A DNA stretch of 64,000 nucleotides from assembly GCF_900636535.1 (NCBI RefSeq), contig NZ_LR134289.1, positions 4,357,001 through 4,421,000 on the forward strand. Direction: 5' to 3'. The notes beneath the pieces were generated by a model, which was not told the DNA's origin, did no database searches, and saw only the letters and a program-made list of their open reading frames with translations. This document shows, one piece after another, positions 18,885 through 28,733 of this stretch (the stretch's first letter is position 1; every line of letters starts with the position of its first letter). Source of the stretch: Chryseobacterium gleum. GTDB taxonomy: Bacteria > Bacteroidota > Bacteroidia > Flavobacteriales > Weeksellaceae. The position numbers and the translations under genes were made by a program.

Positions 18885-18958
18885 GAGTACATAGTTCAAC
18901 AGTGAAGAATGCGTCCCTGTCACGGACGAGGTTGCAGGTTCGAGTCCTGCTGTACTCC
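18885..18958 (+). tRNA. tRNA-Asp(GUC)
   Basis: Acceptor GAGTACA / TGTACTC (with an extra G-C possible), anticodon arm CGTCC-CTGTCAC-GGACG, T arm GCAGG-TTCGAGT-CCTGC. Only 3 bases separate it from tRNA-Gly(UCC). Confidence 0.87.
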
Positions 18959-18972
18959 CAACTTAAATAATG

Positions 18973-19042
18973 GAGATAATAGTTTAAATGGAAAAATAAT
19001 TCCTGCCCAGAATAGTTGCGTGTTCGAATCACGCTTATCTCC
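18973..19042 (+). tRNA. tRNA-Gly(GCC)-like
   Basis: The acceptor strands are identical to those of the tRNA-Ser at 18732 (GAGATAA / TTATCTC). Anticodon loop CTGCCCA gives GCC; T arm GCGTG-TTCGAAT-CACGC. Variable loop of only GTT and a poorly paired D arm. It probably shares its body with the Ser species through local duplication. Confidence 0.65.
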
Positions 19043-19077
19043 CTAAAATAACTTATAATAAAAAAGTAAAAAACAAA

Positions 19078-19863
19078 ATGAACACTTATATTGATATTGG
19101 CATTAATCTAACCAATAAACAGTTCTATCATGAACACGAAGAAATTATCAACCGTGCTTTGGATCACGGGGTTGAGCATATGATTCTTACCGGAACAAGT
19201 GTAAGAGGAAGTAAAGAATCTGCCGGAATTGCAGAAGAATATCCGGAAATTCTATTTTCAACAGCCGGAATTCATCCTCATGATGCCAAATCATTTAACG
19301 GAGAAAGTATCGCTGAACTCAGGAAATTATTGAGACACGATTATGTAGTTTCAGTAGGAGAGTGCGGACTGGATTTTGATCGGGATTTCTCGCCGAGACC
19401 TGTACAGGAAAAATGCTATAAAGCCCAGTTGGAGCTTGCGATAGAAGTCAATAAACCGCTTTTTCTTCATGAAAGATCTGCATTTAAAAGATTTAATGAG
19501 ATTACAGATGAATATCTTTCCCAACTACCGGAAGCAGTTGTACACTGTTTTACCGGAACATTGAACGAAGCAAAAAACTATCTGGATAAAGGATTTTATT
19601 TAGGATTTACAGGAGCCATCAGTGACAAAAAAAGATTTAGACATCTCGAAGATGTTATAAAATATGTACCTCTGGACAGGATGATGATTGAAACAGACGC
19701 TCCTTTTATGCTTCCTAAAAATATGCCCAGAACTCAGAACAGACGAAATGAACCTTCATTCTTACCTTATGTGGCACAGACAATTGCTCACTTAAAGAAG
19801 ATCAGCATTTCCGAAGTGGCAGACGAAACTACAGAAACTGCCGGAAATTTTTTCAGACTATAA
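19078..19863 (+). CDS. tatD: TatD family Mg-dependent 3'-5' exonuclease
   Basis: 261 residues. It matches the TatD ortholog group rather than the paralogs: DIGINLTN at the N-terminus, TAGIHPHDA, GECGLDFDRDFSPR, LHERSAF, VVHCFTGT and IETDAPFMLP, which carry the metal ligands. TatD-type enzymes degrade single-stranded DNA and RNA ends. It begins 36 bases after the last of four tRNAs, so it lies in one unit with them and the SDR gene and may trim damaged or precursor tRNA. That role is inference. Confidence 0.88.
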   Translation: MNTYIDIGINLTNKQFYHEHEEIINRALDHGVEHMILTGTSVRGSKESAGIAEEYPEILFSTAGIHPHDAKSFNGESIAELRKLLRHDYVVSVGECGLDFDRDFSPRPVQEKCYKAQLELAIEVNKPLFLHERSAFKRFNEITDEYLSQLPEAVVHCFTGTLNEAKNYLDKGFYLGFTGAISDKKRFRHLEDVIKYVPLDRMMIETDAPFMLPKNMPRTQNRRNEPSFLPYVAQTIAHLKKISISEVADETTETAGNFFRL

Positions 19864-19900
19864 AAAAGAGCTCTACTGACGAAGTAAAGCTCTTTTTTTA
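19862..19900 (+). terminator. Terminator after tatD
   Basis: GAGCT..GTA-type stem (AAAGAGCT / AGCTCTTT) followed by seven T's. It closes the SDR-tRNA-tatD unit. Confidence 0.8.
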
Positions 19901-19992
19901 GCAAAATTGCTAAACCGCAAAAGGCTGATATATAGTATAGCTAAAAAACAAATTGCAAATTCACTTTTTCGCCGTTTTGCTCTTAAACCTTT

Positions 19993-20702
19993 TTACAAAC
20001 TCTTAATTGCCGATTCCAAAGCCAGCTCCATCATTGGATTCAAAGCTTTTTCTCTCTCATCAGCAGAGATTTTTTCGTGCGTTGGGATAATATCCGTCAC
20101 CGTAAGAATAGTTGCTGCATTTTTCCTAAATGCTGGGCATTGGCAAATAAACCGAAAGCTTCCATTTCTACTGCAGGACAGTTATATTTTGTAGCAATTT
20201 CCGGAGTAGCAGGATCTTTTCTGTAGAAAATGTCACTACTGTGGATATTGATTGCTTTTGCGTTTAAGGATAGTTCTTTAGCCGTTTCATTAATGGTATT
20301 GAAGATATTTCCCTGGTGAGAAAGGATTTCGTCTTCAATTCCCCATGCGTATTTAGCATAAGTACTTTCACTGGCAGCTTTATCAATATTTAAAATATCA
20401 AAAAGTTTAAGATCCGTATTGTAAGCACCGCAAGTACCGATTCTGATGATGGTATCTACTTCATATTCTGTAAACAGCTCAAAAGAATAGATTCCGATAC
20501 TTGGGAAACCCATTCCACTTGCTCCTACAGTGATTTCTTTTCCTTTATAAAGACCCGTATAATAAAAAATTCCTCTGGTTTTGCTAACCAGTTTTGCATT
20601 TTCTAAATAATTTTCAGCAATATACTGTGCACGAAGCGGATCCCCCGGCTGCAATACTACTTTGGCAATTTCTCCTTTTTTTGCACTGATGTGAATACTC
20701 AT
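19993..20702 (-). pseudogene. deoD: Purine nucleoside phosphorylase (DeoD type), frameshifted
   Basis: Phosphorolysis of purine nucleosides in salvage. The real start is the ATG at 20702 (MSIHISAKKGEIAKVVL). Family motifs: PGDPLRAQYIAENYL, ASGMGFPSIGIYS, RIGTCGAY, AVEMEAFGLF. The frame breaks at a run of five T's at 20120-20124 (A's in the coding strand): restoring one base gives LGKNAATILTVTDIIPTHE and the family's usual C-terminus, ending at 19993 after 236 residues. As this is normally an intact metabolic gene, a sequencing error is at least as likely as a true mutation. Confidence 0.85.
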
Positions 20703-20957
20703 AATGTTATTTTGAATGGGGCAAAGATAATAACTTTTAGATTGTTTCAGGTATTGCATCAATGTAAACAATGATGTTGCCTGTCATGATCAGAATACAT
20801 AAGATGTTAGCAATAAGTGCTATAAATGAGATGATATAAAAAGTCTTTTACATTATTCAAAATATAATCCGGTAAATACAGAACAATAAAATAATAATAA
20901 GGAGCAGGTATAGTGAACACGGCCTGTTTACTTTTGTGTATAGTAAATATTTAGCAA

Positions 20958-21350
20958 ATGAAAATTGAACATATTGCCATTTGGGTGAAAGATCTTGAAC
21001 AATCCAGAGCATTTTATCAGAAATATTTTGGAGCGGTTTCCAATGAAAAATACCATAACCCTGCTAAAAACTTTCAATCCTATTTTCTAAGTTTTGATAA
21101 GGGCTGCCGTCTTGAAATCATGACCAGACCGGATATCAAAGAAAGTGAAAACTCATACGAATCCCAGCAGTACGGAATCATCCATCTTGCATTTTCGGTA
21201 AACAGTAAAGAAAAAGTAGATGAACTTACGGAAGTGTTAAGAAAAGACGGCTATACAGTTGCCGGAGAACCACGTACAACAGGAGACGGTTATTATGAAA
21301 GTGTCATTCTGGATCCGGAAAATAATATCATTGAAATTGTATCACAGTAA
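20958..21350 (+). CDS. VOC superfamily (glyoxalase-like) protein
   Basis: 130 residues forming one complete pair of beta-alpha-beta-beta-beta modules: IEHIAIWVKDLEQSRAFYQKY at the start, GIIHLAFSV in the middle and VILDPENNIIEIV at the end, with metal-ligand-type His and Glu at the expected places. Members are lactoylglutathione lyases, dioxygenases or resistance proteins; the substrate is not indicated. Its only neighbours are the frameshifted deoD and the MoxR operon. Confidence 0.82.
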   Translation: MKIEHIAIWVKDLEQSRAFYQKYFGAVSNEKYHNPAKNFQSYFLSFDKGCRLEIMTRPDIKESENSYESQQYGIIHLAFSVNSKEKVDELTEVLRKDGYTVAGEPRTTGDGYYESVILDPENNIIEIVSQ

Positions 21351-21501
21351 GTCATTGCGAGGAGCTTAAGCGACGAAGCAATCTATTGATGATTTTAAAA
21401 ACGCAAAGACGCAAAAAGGAATAGCCTTGCTGAAAATTTTTGATTTTCTTGCGCCTTAAAAAGAATTACAAGACTTATTCTCTTCGCGCCTTTGCGTTTT
21501 T
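21350..21501. repeat. Composite intergenic repeat
   Basis: A GTCATTGCGAGGAG..GACGAAGCAATCT element (21351-21383) is followed by a long hairpin with arms AAACGCAAAG (about 21398-21408) and CTTTGCGTTT (21490-21499). A related hairpin with AGACGCAA / TTGCGTCT arms is at 43845-43905. Such elements are dispersed in intergenic space of many Bacteroidetes. Confidence 0.6.
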
Positions 21502-21596
21502 CCAACCTCGTAACCGACATAAAGAATCCATATTTAACAAGAATCTTCCCAACAAAAATTTTATTCTCAACGAAATAATTTTATTTTTGTTAGATC

Positions 21597-22253
21597 ATGG
21601 AAACCAAGTCACCGTTTTTAGACACGATCTTTTTGCTTCGTAAGGAAGAATGCATTACTCTTTTTTCAAGCTTACAGCAAATCTCCCCTCAGGAAGAGTC
21701 GGAAGCAGGAGATTATTTTGAAACAGAATTCGAAAAAGAACGCCTTGAGTTTTTATCTGACCGGCTAACCTGCAACAAAGAAGCTGCTGTTTGGGCTGCT
21801 AAAGTTCTCTATCACAGTACTCAGCTTTATCTCATCAGGGAAAATACAGAAAAAAATATTGAAAAGCTTATTCCCGGATTCAAAGGAACAAGAGATATTT
21901 CTTCTATCTTATCGGCAGATTTATCGCTGAGGTTTTTACCACAGGTGATTATTGCTTTAAATACGGTTGATCCTGAAGATCCTTTGATTGCTATGCTGGA
22001 AAATATTCTGATGCAGTTTCACTACTCCGGAATAGGGTATGACCTTGATCTTAAAAATATAAACTGGAAGGAAGAACTGGCAGACAATACTTATAGAAAA
22101 CTATACCTGGAAAGAATTGTTGAAAAAAGAGAGTATAAACTGGCAGAAATTCCGTTTATCAATAAACTGCTAACAGCCGAATTCGGAATGCACAAAGACG
22201 CATTCTGGCGAGAACTAAAAACTATAACCGAAGATAACAATGAAAACGTATGA
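21597..22253 (+). CDS. Helical accessory protein of MoxR-vWA-propeller operon
   Basis: 218 residues, all-helical by composition, with no recognised motif. First gene of a run in which successive genes overlap (22240 starts inside its last codons), leading to MoxR and vWA-propeller proteins, so I assign it to that system by position. A TATTTTTG -7-like box at 21582-21589 lies only 8 bases before the ATG, which would make the message nearly leaderless. Confidence 0.7.
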   Translation: METKSPFLDTIFLLRKEECITLFSSLQQISPQEESEAGDYFETEFEKERLEFLSDRLTCNKEAAVWAAKVLYHSTQLYLIRENTEKNIEKLIPGFKGTRDISSILSADLSLRFLPQVIIALNTVDPEDPLIAMLENILMQFHYSGIGYDLDLKNINWKEELADNTYRKLYLERIVEKREYKLAEIPFINKLLTAEFGMHKDAFWRELKTITEDNNENV

Positions 22254-22820
22254 GAAAGTATTTGAATTTTTAACAGATCCGACAAAGGAAACATTCCTGA
22301 AATGCCGTGAACTGGTAATCAGTGATCCTGAATATGACCCTTATTCCGAAGACCTTGAAAACTTACAGGATTGGCTCAATGAAGGAAAATTTGAAGAAGT
22401 TGTGCAATACGTCAATGTCAATATTCTGCTGAGCCCGAGAGCCCATATCTATAAATATTTTGCTTATAAGGAATTGGGTGATGAAAAAGGCAGGAGCATT
22501 GAAATGACAATATCACAGATTATTTTGAATGTCTTGAAAAAACAGGAGACGGAACCAAAGATTCACCCTATATTATTACAAGAATTTCTGATGAAAGGGA
22601 TCTCATCAGGCATCACTTCAATAAACAGGATGTATCACAAAGTCTGGTAAAGGACGGAGATAAAATAATGGATGCACTTACGCTGGATGATGGTACACAG
22701 CTATACTTCGATATCGGGGTGCCTTATCAGAGACTTGCTTTTTCATTCAGCAAAAGAAATGAACAGGCAGAAAATAAAGCAGAAGAGAAGCCACAGAAGA
22801 AGAAGTGGTGGAAATTTTAA
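22240..22820 (+). pseudogene. DUF4919-like protein, frameshifted
   Basis: The frame from 22240 reads normally up to about 22535 (EKVFEFLTDPTKETFLKCRE, then GRSIEMTISQIILN) and then runs out at 22650. In the next frame the protein clearly continues: TGDGTKDSPYIITRISDERD, then TLDDGTQLYFDIGVPYQRLA, ending KKKWWKF at 22820. One missing base at or near the six-A run around 22536-22545 explains both halves. Joined it is about 193 residues and resembles DUF4919. It is the second gene of the MoxR operon and ends 12 bases before MoxR. Confidence 0.75.
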
Positions 22821-22832
22821 TTTTTTAAATCA

Positions 22833-23966
22833 ATGAATCAGAATATCAATCAACTCAATACAGTCCTAAACTACGTAAAAGATACTTTTGTAGGTAAAAA
22901 TGATGTCGTAGATCTGCTGGGAATCTGCCTTTTGGCAAGAGAAAATGCCTTTCTGTACGGACCTCCGGGAACTGCAAAATCAGCTATTGTCAGAACGCTG
23001 GCGAAAACAGTGAAAGACGGGAAAAACTTTGAATATTTATTGACCCGCTTTACAGAACCGAACGAGATCTTCGGTCCTTTTGATATCAGAAAGCTGAAAG
23101 AAGGAGAACTTTTGACCAATACGGAAGGAATGATGCCTGAAGCTTCCATGGTTTTCCTGGATGAGATTTTCAATGCGAACTCTGCAATTCTGAATTCCCT
23201 TCTGATGGCGCTTAACGAAAAAATCTTTAAACGAGGAAAGGAAACCAAACACTTACCTGCACTGATGTTTGTAGGAGCAAGTAATGTTCTTCCGGAAGAT
23301 GAAGCGCTGAATGCATTATTTGATCGTTTTCTGGTAAGAATTAATGTCGATTATGTGAATCCCGAACTTTTACAACAAGTCCTTCTGGCAGGAAGAAAAC
23401 TGGAAAATGAAGAAGAAACGGAAATTCCGGAAATTCATGCTGACGAAATCAGGCAGTTACAAAACCTGTGCAGAACAATAGATCTTAAACCGATTTATGA
23501 AGTGTACCTGAATACGATCATGACGCTTAGAAATACAGGAATTGCTATTTCGGACCGTAGAGCCGTAAAACTTCAGAATCTCATTGCAGCAAGTGCTCTG
23601 ATCTGCGGAAGAAAAGAAGCCGTGCTTTCCGATCTGTGGGTATTGAAACACATCTGGGATACGGAAGAGCAGATTGAAATTCTGGAAGGAATCATCAACA
23701 GGACGATTGAAAAAGATGATCATCCGGATTCCCATCCACAGGCCATGCAGAATAAAACTCCTAATCCTGAAGAAGTCATGAAAGACGTAAAAATTCTTGT
23801 TGAAAAATGGAATGGAGGAGCATTGAGTTTTGAAGAGCAGAATGTAATAAAAGATAAACTGAGGTATCTGCAGACCCGTTGCGACTGGATTAGAAACCCG
23901 GAACAAAAGCAGTATATACAGCAGGAAATTGAAAGCTTATGGCAGAAGATTCTTCAAAGCGTTTAA
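22833..23966 (+). CDS. MoxR family AAA+ ATPase
   Basis: 377 residues. Walker A GPPGTAKSAIVR near residue 50, Walker B MVFLDEIFNAN near 108, sensor-1/arginine-finger region GASNVLPEDEALNALFDRFL near 150, then the lid domain with ISDRRAVKL. MoxR ATPases act as chaperones that remodel complexes together with vWA-domain partners; such a partner is encoded two genes downstream. The gene overlaps the next by 28 bases. Confidence 0.93.
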   Translation: MNQNINQLNTVLNYVKDTFVGKNDVVDLLGICLLARENAFLYGPPGTAKSAIVRTLAKTVKDGKNFEYLLTRFTEPNEIFGPFDIRKLKEGELLTNTEGMMPEASMVFLDEIFNANSAILNSLLMALNEKIFKRGKETKHLPALMFVGASNVLPEDEALNALFDRFLVRINVDYVNPELLQQVLLAGRKLENEEETEIPEIHADEIRQLQNLCRTIDLKPIYEVYLNTIMTLRNTGIAISDRRAVKLQNLIAASALICGRKEAVLSDLWVLKHIWDTEEQIEILEGIINRTIEKDDHPDSHPQAMQNKTPNPEEVMKDVKILVEKWNGGALSFEEQNVIKDKLRYLQTRCDWIRNPEQKQYIQQEIESLWQKILQSV

Positions 23967-24682
23967 AAGAATTCTGGGCGGAACTTCCCCGTGCGGATGA
24001 AGATTTTCTGGGCTCAATCAGAGACTGGAAAAATATTCAGATTGCCGTAGAAGAAGAAGCAATCTGGCTCAAAGGCTTTACTGATGTACAGGCCGAAGCT
24101 CCGGAAATACAGCAATTACCGGATTTTATCCTGTATGAACTCCGGGATGGCCTTTTATTCAGGAAAGAAGCTTTGGTTCCCACCAAAAAAATAAGAACAG
24201 CATTACTCTGGGCTCCTATAGATAAAGCATTACAGCTTACTTTGCCTCCTTCCAATCAAAACTATTTTGGAATTCAGGAACAAGTTCCGGTAAGATTAAA
24301 AGAAAGTAATGAAGAGCAGCCGGTAATCGCTTTGCTGGGCAATATAGCTGATATTAAAGAAAATATCGTTGCATTACCAAAATTTAAGCTTGAAAAAATA
24401 AAATGGACGATGTTGGAGGATAAAGCATTGTTTATAGGAGCTCCATTGTTGAGCTTTCCCGGAAAAACCTATTGGACCAAAGACAGGCATTTACTGCCGG
24501 CAGGGCTGGATTTTGAGTTTAAAAACCTAAGTACACTGTTACAGCAAAAATATAACAATGAGCCGGAAGGATGGCTGCTGTGGGATGAAAACGGAAATTA
24601 TCTTTCAATAAAAGATACTGATTTCCGTACCCTATCCGTAAGCTCATTCCGTCTAACAGAAAAATCAAGAGAATGGAATTAA
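23939..24682 (+). CDS. Ternary-system accessory protein (probable bpX-type)
   Basis: 247 residues, mixed beta-strand composition, no signal peptide. WLKGFTDVQAEAPEIQQLPD and AGLDFEFKNLSTLLQQKYN are the more distinctive stretches. It overlaps MoxR at its start and the vWA gene at its end (24673), which points to stoichiometric translation. Position and composition fit the 'bpX' accessory proteins of MoxR-vWA-beta-propeller ternary systems described in Bacteroidetes. The exact subfamily is not assigned. Confidence 0.7.
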   Translation: MAEDSSKRLKEFWAELPRADEDFLGSIRDWKNIQIAVEEEAIWLKGFTDVQAEAPEIQQLPDFILYELRDGLLFRKEALVPTKKIRTALLWAPIDKALQLTLPPSNQNYFGIQEQVPVRLKESNEEQPVIALLGNIADIKENIVALPKFKLEKIKWTMLEDKALFIGAPLLSFPGKTYWTKDRHLLPAGLDFEFKNLSTLLQQKYNNEPEGWLLWDENGNYLSIKDTDFRTLSVSSFRLTEKSREWN

Positions 24683-27049
24683 AGGCTTATTTCCAGTCCT
24701 ATGAAAATTACTTTTGGGAATGGAAAACTGATGAAGATGTTCCCGGAGATTCCGGTTATCATGAGAATAATCTCCTCTCCATCCCCGGAGTAGGAGCCAT
24801 TGCTTACAGGCCTTATGTCATGGAGATACTGAAAGAGCTTCAGCCGCAGGGCTGGCCTCCGTTCGGGGCATTGCTTATGGTTCTGTATGCAATGCAGGAC
24901 GGTTACGCAGATTTCGCAGGACCTTTAAGACGTACAGCAGAGTTCTACAGCGGTGAAGATTTTGAGTTCAATGTGGAAAAACAAATTGAATTTCTTGAAA
25001 AAATACACGCTCTTCCCAAAGTTTATAAACAAAAACAGAACAGGATTGTATTGCTGCAGACTTTATTCGGTGATGGTCATAACAGAGTGGCTACTCTTTT
25101 AGCAGATGTTAATTTAAGAATCTATTATAAAAGACCGCAGGAGCTTGCCATTAGTGCAGAAAAACAAGAGGCAACCCCATCAGTTCTGAATAAAGATCTG
25201 AGCGCATTGAATCTGAATGAAAAATTTCCTACAGTACAGTCTATCATTGATGCCATGAAAGGTCTGATTGATGAGCCGGAACTGGATGATGAAGTGCTGG
25301 AAGAAGAAACAACAGCAGATACAGATAAAGACTTTATCAAAGAATTAATTGAAGAACCCAAAACATTTCAGGTAGGAAGCCTGATCAAAGAATCTGGAGC
25401 GGACTGAAAATCCCGATGCGTCATCTTTCTCCCGGAGAGCAGCCTATTGGAGGAATTTCTGATATGACCAATAAAGGAGATTTTCACAGGATGCTTCTTT
25501 CCGAATTTGCTAACGAAGATGATGTCTTCATGAACCGTGTAGCGAATAATGAAGCGCTTTATATTCAAAGGGAAATTCCACCGGAAGAAAATATTTTTGA
25601 AAGAATTATCCTGATAGATACTTCCCTCAGAAACTGGGGAACCCCAAAAGTATTGGCTTTTGCTTCTGCCATAGCCGTGATCAAACATCCGAAAGCCCAT
25701 TCTGAATGTAAAGTTTTTACCTTAGGACAGACGGCTGTTCCTGTTTCACTTAATAAAGTGGAAGATGTGGTGGAAAGCCTTAATCAGGTAAGCTCATCTC
25801 TGGAAGTTTCAGCTGCGCTGGAAAAGTTTTTTAACGAAAATCATTCAGAAAAGGATATTGAAGTATTTTTCATTACCCATCAGGATAATATGGAGGATGA
25901 AAAAATGCAGCGGGTGATCCATCAAAACAGAGACAGACTGAAGTTTCTGGTGACCACAACCTCAGATGGTGAGATTAATTTTTACAAACACCACAAAGGA
26001 GCAAGAAAGCATATTCAGAAAATAAAACTTCCATTGCAGGAACTGTGGGCCAATCCGCCGCAACAAAAACAAAATGTTAACACTTCCAACGGAAAGAAAA
26101 CAGACCTTCCGCAAAACTATCCGATTCTATTCCCGGCGCCCGTTAATAAGATCGCCGAGTTTCTGTATGAAGGAGAATTTTTCATTCTGAGCTCGAAAAA
26201 ACAATTACTGAAGACTTACCTTTCTGATAACTATTACGACAGGCATTCTTACGATTATTACAAAACACATCATGGTTGTGAAGTATTATTTGATAAGATT
26301 TCCATAAAACCCAGAGGACAGTTTGCTCTGGCAAAAAACAGACAGCAGCACTTTATTCTGTGCCAGTATCAGTATGATAAGAGGTTGATATCAAAGCTTA
26401 ATCTCAATACCGGAGAATATTCCGAACAGAACCTCACGGGATGAACATTCCTATGTTTTATAAACTGATTTATTTTGGACGAAGCTTTTATCTGCATCAC
26501 CCGGATCATGCAACTCATTACAAAATCAATATCGATGGGAATATTTCTGTGGAGACTATCACTTCAAAAGAGAAAGAACTGGAAAAAAATACAGTAAAAG
26601 CAGAAGCCGAAGTTGCCAAACTAAAAGGAAGCGGATTGCGGATGATCAATAATTTCAATAAGATCGGAATCAACCAGTACAGAAATCTGGTTATTTCCGG
26701 TAATGAATTGTACAGTGCTTCTGAAAATACGCTGGGATTTTCCAAAAATAAATATGATTTTCAAGTTTTTGCCGAGCAGAACAAAAATAAATTTACATTT
26801 CCCGATGGAAGTGAAATGATTACAGATTCCCGTGGGATGCTGACCTTCCGAAGCAGTAACAAGAGTATTGAAGAATTTTTTATTCCCTCTACACTTGGCG
26901 GCTTCCTGTCGCTGGCTACCTATACGGAATTCGGAGGATCAGAATATTATCTTCCGGAGCATTCGCTGCTGAAGGTAAGAACAATGGATGATATGTGTGA
27001 CAGGTTTTTGAAACCGTTTATAGAACAGATTCTGGATTATGGAGCTTAG
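24673..27049 (+). pseudogene. vWA-beta-propeller protein of ternary system, split by two frameshifts
   Basis: Three successive frames (24673-25407, 25416-26444, 26441-27049) seem to be one gene of about 793 residues. Adding one A at the AAA run near 25387-25389 joins FQVGSLIK to RIWSGLKIPMRHLSP; adding one G near 26439-26443 joins EQNLTG to WNIPMFYKLIY. Part 1 is a helical domain; part 2 holds a vWA-like domain (IILIDTSLRNWGTPKVLAFA, with a degenerate metal site) and the start of a beta-propeller; part 3 completes the propeller (FYLHHPDHATHYKI, KFTFPDGSEMITDS). The alternative is three coupled genes: the 26441 start overlaps the stop as ATGA. Confidence 0.68.
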
Positions 27050-28733
27050 AATAAAACCTTTCCCGAAAAATAACTATCCTAAAAAAGGACTTCTGATCAG
27101 AGGCTCTTCACCCGTGGTGTGGCTGCAGGAAATGGAAATATTGGGTATAGATTTAAATCTGGTAAGATCTTTCGCTATTCCGGCTAACAGTCCCAATGTG
27201 CTGTATGGCTGTTTTCTTATTTTCAATGATTATGCTCCACAGGAAATAGGAAGGAACGCTTATTTTCAATGTGTAGATGACAGACTTTTCATCCCTGAAA
27301 ACACTACTTTTTATCCTGAGATCAATCAGGAAGACTGGGCACAGCTTGATTCACGTTTCCTGATTATGCACCCTGAATTCGGATTGGTAAAACTTTCGGA
27401 AGAAATCGACTGGATTTCAATAATTCAACACCCCGGAACGATTAATAAAAGTGTCAGAAGACCTTTGAACGGCGTTTCTATTCCCCAAAAAATAAAAAGC
27501 TACACGGTTGAAATGGATGACGAAAAAGTTATGGAAACTTTACAGCCCAAACAAACCGAAGAAGAGTGGATGAATAACCTGCCTTTTGACCTTAAAAAAG
27601 TAATGGCCGGGAATAAAAAAGAAATAGAAAAGTATTTACAGTATATTGAAAAATATCCTGAACGGGCAGTAGAATTAGGAATACCTCTTGACATTATGGG
27701 AACTTCCAGAGGAGATGGCTTCGGGAAATTTACCTGGCTGGAAGGATTGTTTGGAGGATCCAATGGAAAAAAGGAAAATGCGGGAACAAGAAATTTCCGC
27801 AGAGCCTTCTGGGCAGTCATTATTGCGGCCATTGTGCTGAGGATTGCTTTGCCTTCAGATAAAAAGAGCAATGAACAGCAAGAAACCGGCCCTTCCTCAG
27901 GAACAATTGTGAACAATGCAGTAAAAGCGCCTTCTGATATGATTGCTTTTCAGTCTGGAACTTCGGAAATTGATCTTAAGATTGATTCAATGTATCATCA
28001 GGAGCGAAAAGGATTATCCAAGGAACTTATCAATGCCGGTATTATAGAATCCAAAACAAAAAAAGACAAAGAAAACTATAAAAAAGCAGGTGGCAGAGAT
28101 GTAGGTGAGATAGGAAAAGATATTGAAAGGCTTGTTAACAAAGAAAAGCAGAGCAGGGATTCTCTAAAAACCATTTATACTAAAAAAATTACAAAACATC
28201 TTGAACAGAAAACGGAAAAACTGAAACATAAAATCTCAGATTCACTGAAGCAATATACTAAAGGTAAACCGGTAAATGGTGATGTTGTAAAATATCTTCT
28301 GAAAAAGAAGAAGGCTTTGATGGCAGATTCTCTTGGAAAACTCTATGGAACTCTGGATATTGTGGATCCTTCCTCCGCCTCAATTGACAAATCGAAAGTA
28401 AAAGGTATAGGAACAGAGGGAACTCCTATGGAGGAAAAAGCTCCCGTTTCAGATATTTTGTATATGATAATCCTGATGATTGCCGGAGTAGGACTCTATT
28501 CATTCCTGTTTAAAAATAAATCCCTCAATGTTGGTGGAGATAATGTACCTGTCTGGGTGAAATTTATTCTCATTACAATTCTTGTAGCAATGCTGGTATA
28601 CCTATTTTATCCATTGGTAGAAATGTTTGGATACAACTGGTTTGTTTGGGTGTTGGTAATCGGAGTGATGCTGATCCTTTACCACCTCTTCAGGGAAGAT
28701 AAGACTATTTTAAAATCTGATGACGATGAATAA
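27039..28733 (+). CDS. bpX2-like ternary-system protein with membrane anchor
   Basis: 564 residues. The N-terminal 150 residues (GLLIRGSSPVVWLQEMEILG, FLIFNDYAPQEIGRNAYFQC, LFIPENTTFYPEI) match the pattern I associate with the bpX2 domain of MoxR-vWA-propeller systems. One hydrophobic helix lies near residue 250, a long charged coiled-coil-like region at 300-460, and two or three membrane helices at about 470-555. It would tie the complex to the membrane. Starts 11 bases inside the previous gene and overlaps the next by 14. Confidence 0.75.
   Translation: MELRIKPFPKNNYPKKGLLIRGSSPVVWLQEMEILGIDLNLVRSFAIPANSPNVLYGCFLIFNDYAPQEIGRNAYFQCVDDRLFIPENTTFYPEINQEDWAQLDSRFLIMHPEFGLVKLSEEIDWISIIQHPGTINKSVRRPLNGVSIPQKIKSYTVEMDDEKVMETLQPKQTEEEWMNNLPFDLKKVMAGNKKEIEKYLQYIEKYPERAVELGIPLDIMGTSRGDGFGKFTWLEGLFGGSNGKKENAGTRNFRRAFWAVIIAAIVLRIALPSDKKSNEQQETGPSSGTIVNNAVKAPSDMIAFQSGTSEIDLKIDSMYHQERKGLSKELINAGIIESKTKKDKENYKKAGGRDVGEIGKDIERLVNKEKQSRDSLKTIYTKKITKHLEQKTEKLKHKISDSLKQYTKGKPVNGDVVKYLLKKKKALMADSLGKLYGTLDIVDPSSASIDKSKVKGIGTEGTPMEEKAPVSDILYMIILMIAGVGLYSFLFKNKSLNVGGDNVPVWVKFILITILVAMLVYLFYPLVEMFGYNWFVWVLVIGVMLILYHLFREDKTILKSDDDE

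Noticed and set aside
18709..19032. 107-codon minus-strand frame
   Set aside because: It is the complement of four tRNA genes and cannot be selected as coding.
19907..20194. 95-codon plus-strand frame after tatD
   Set aside because: It is the complement of the deoD C-terminal coding region.
26441..27049. Independent 202-residue protein
   Set aside because: It starts mid-propeller with no domain of its own, and one added base joins it to the vWA frame. Kept as part of the split gene, although an ATGA-coupled separate gene cannot be excluded.
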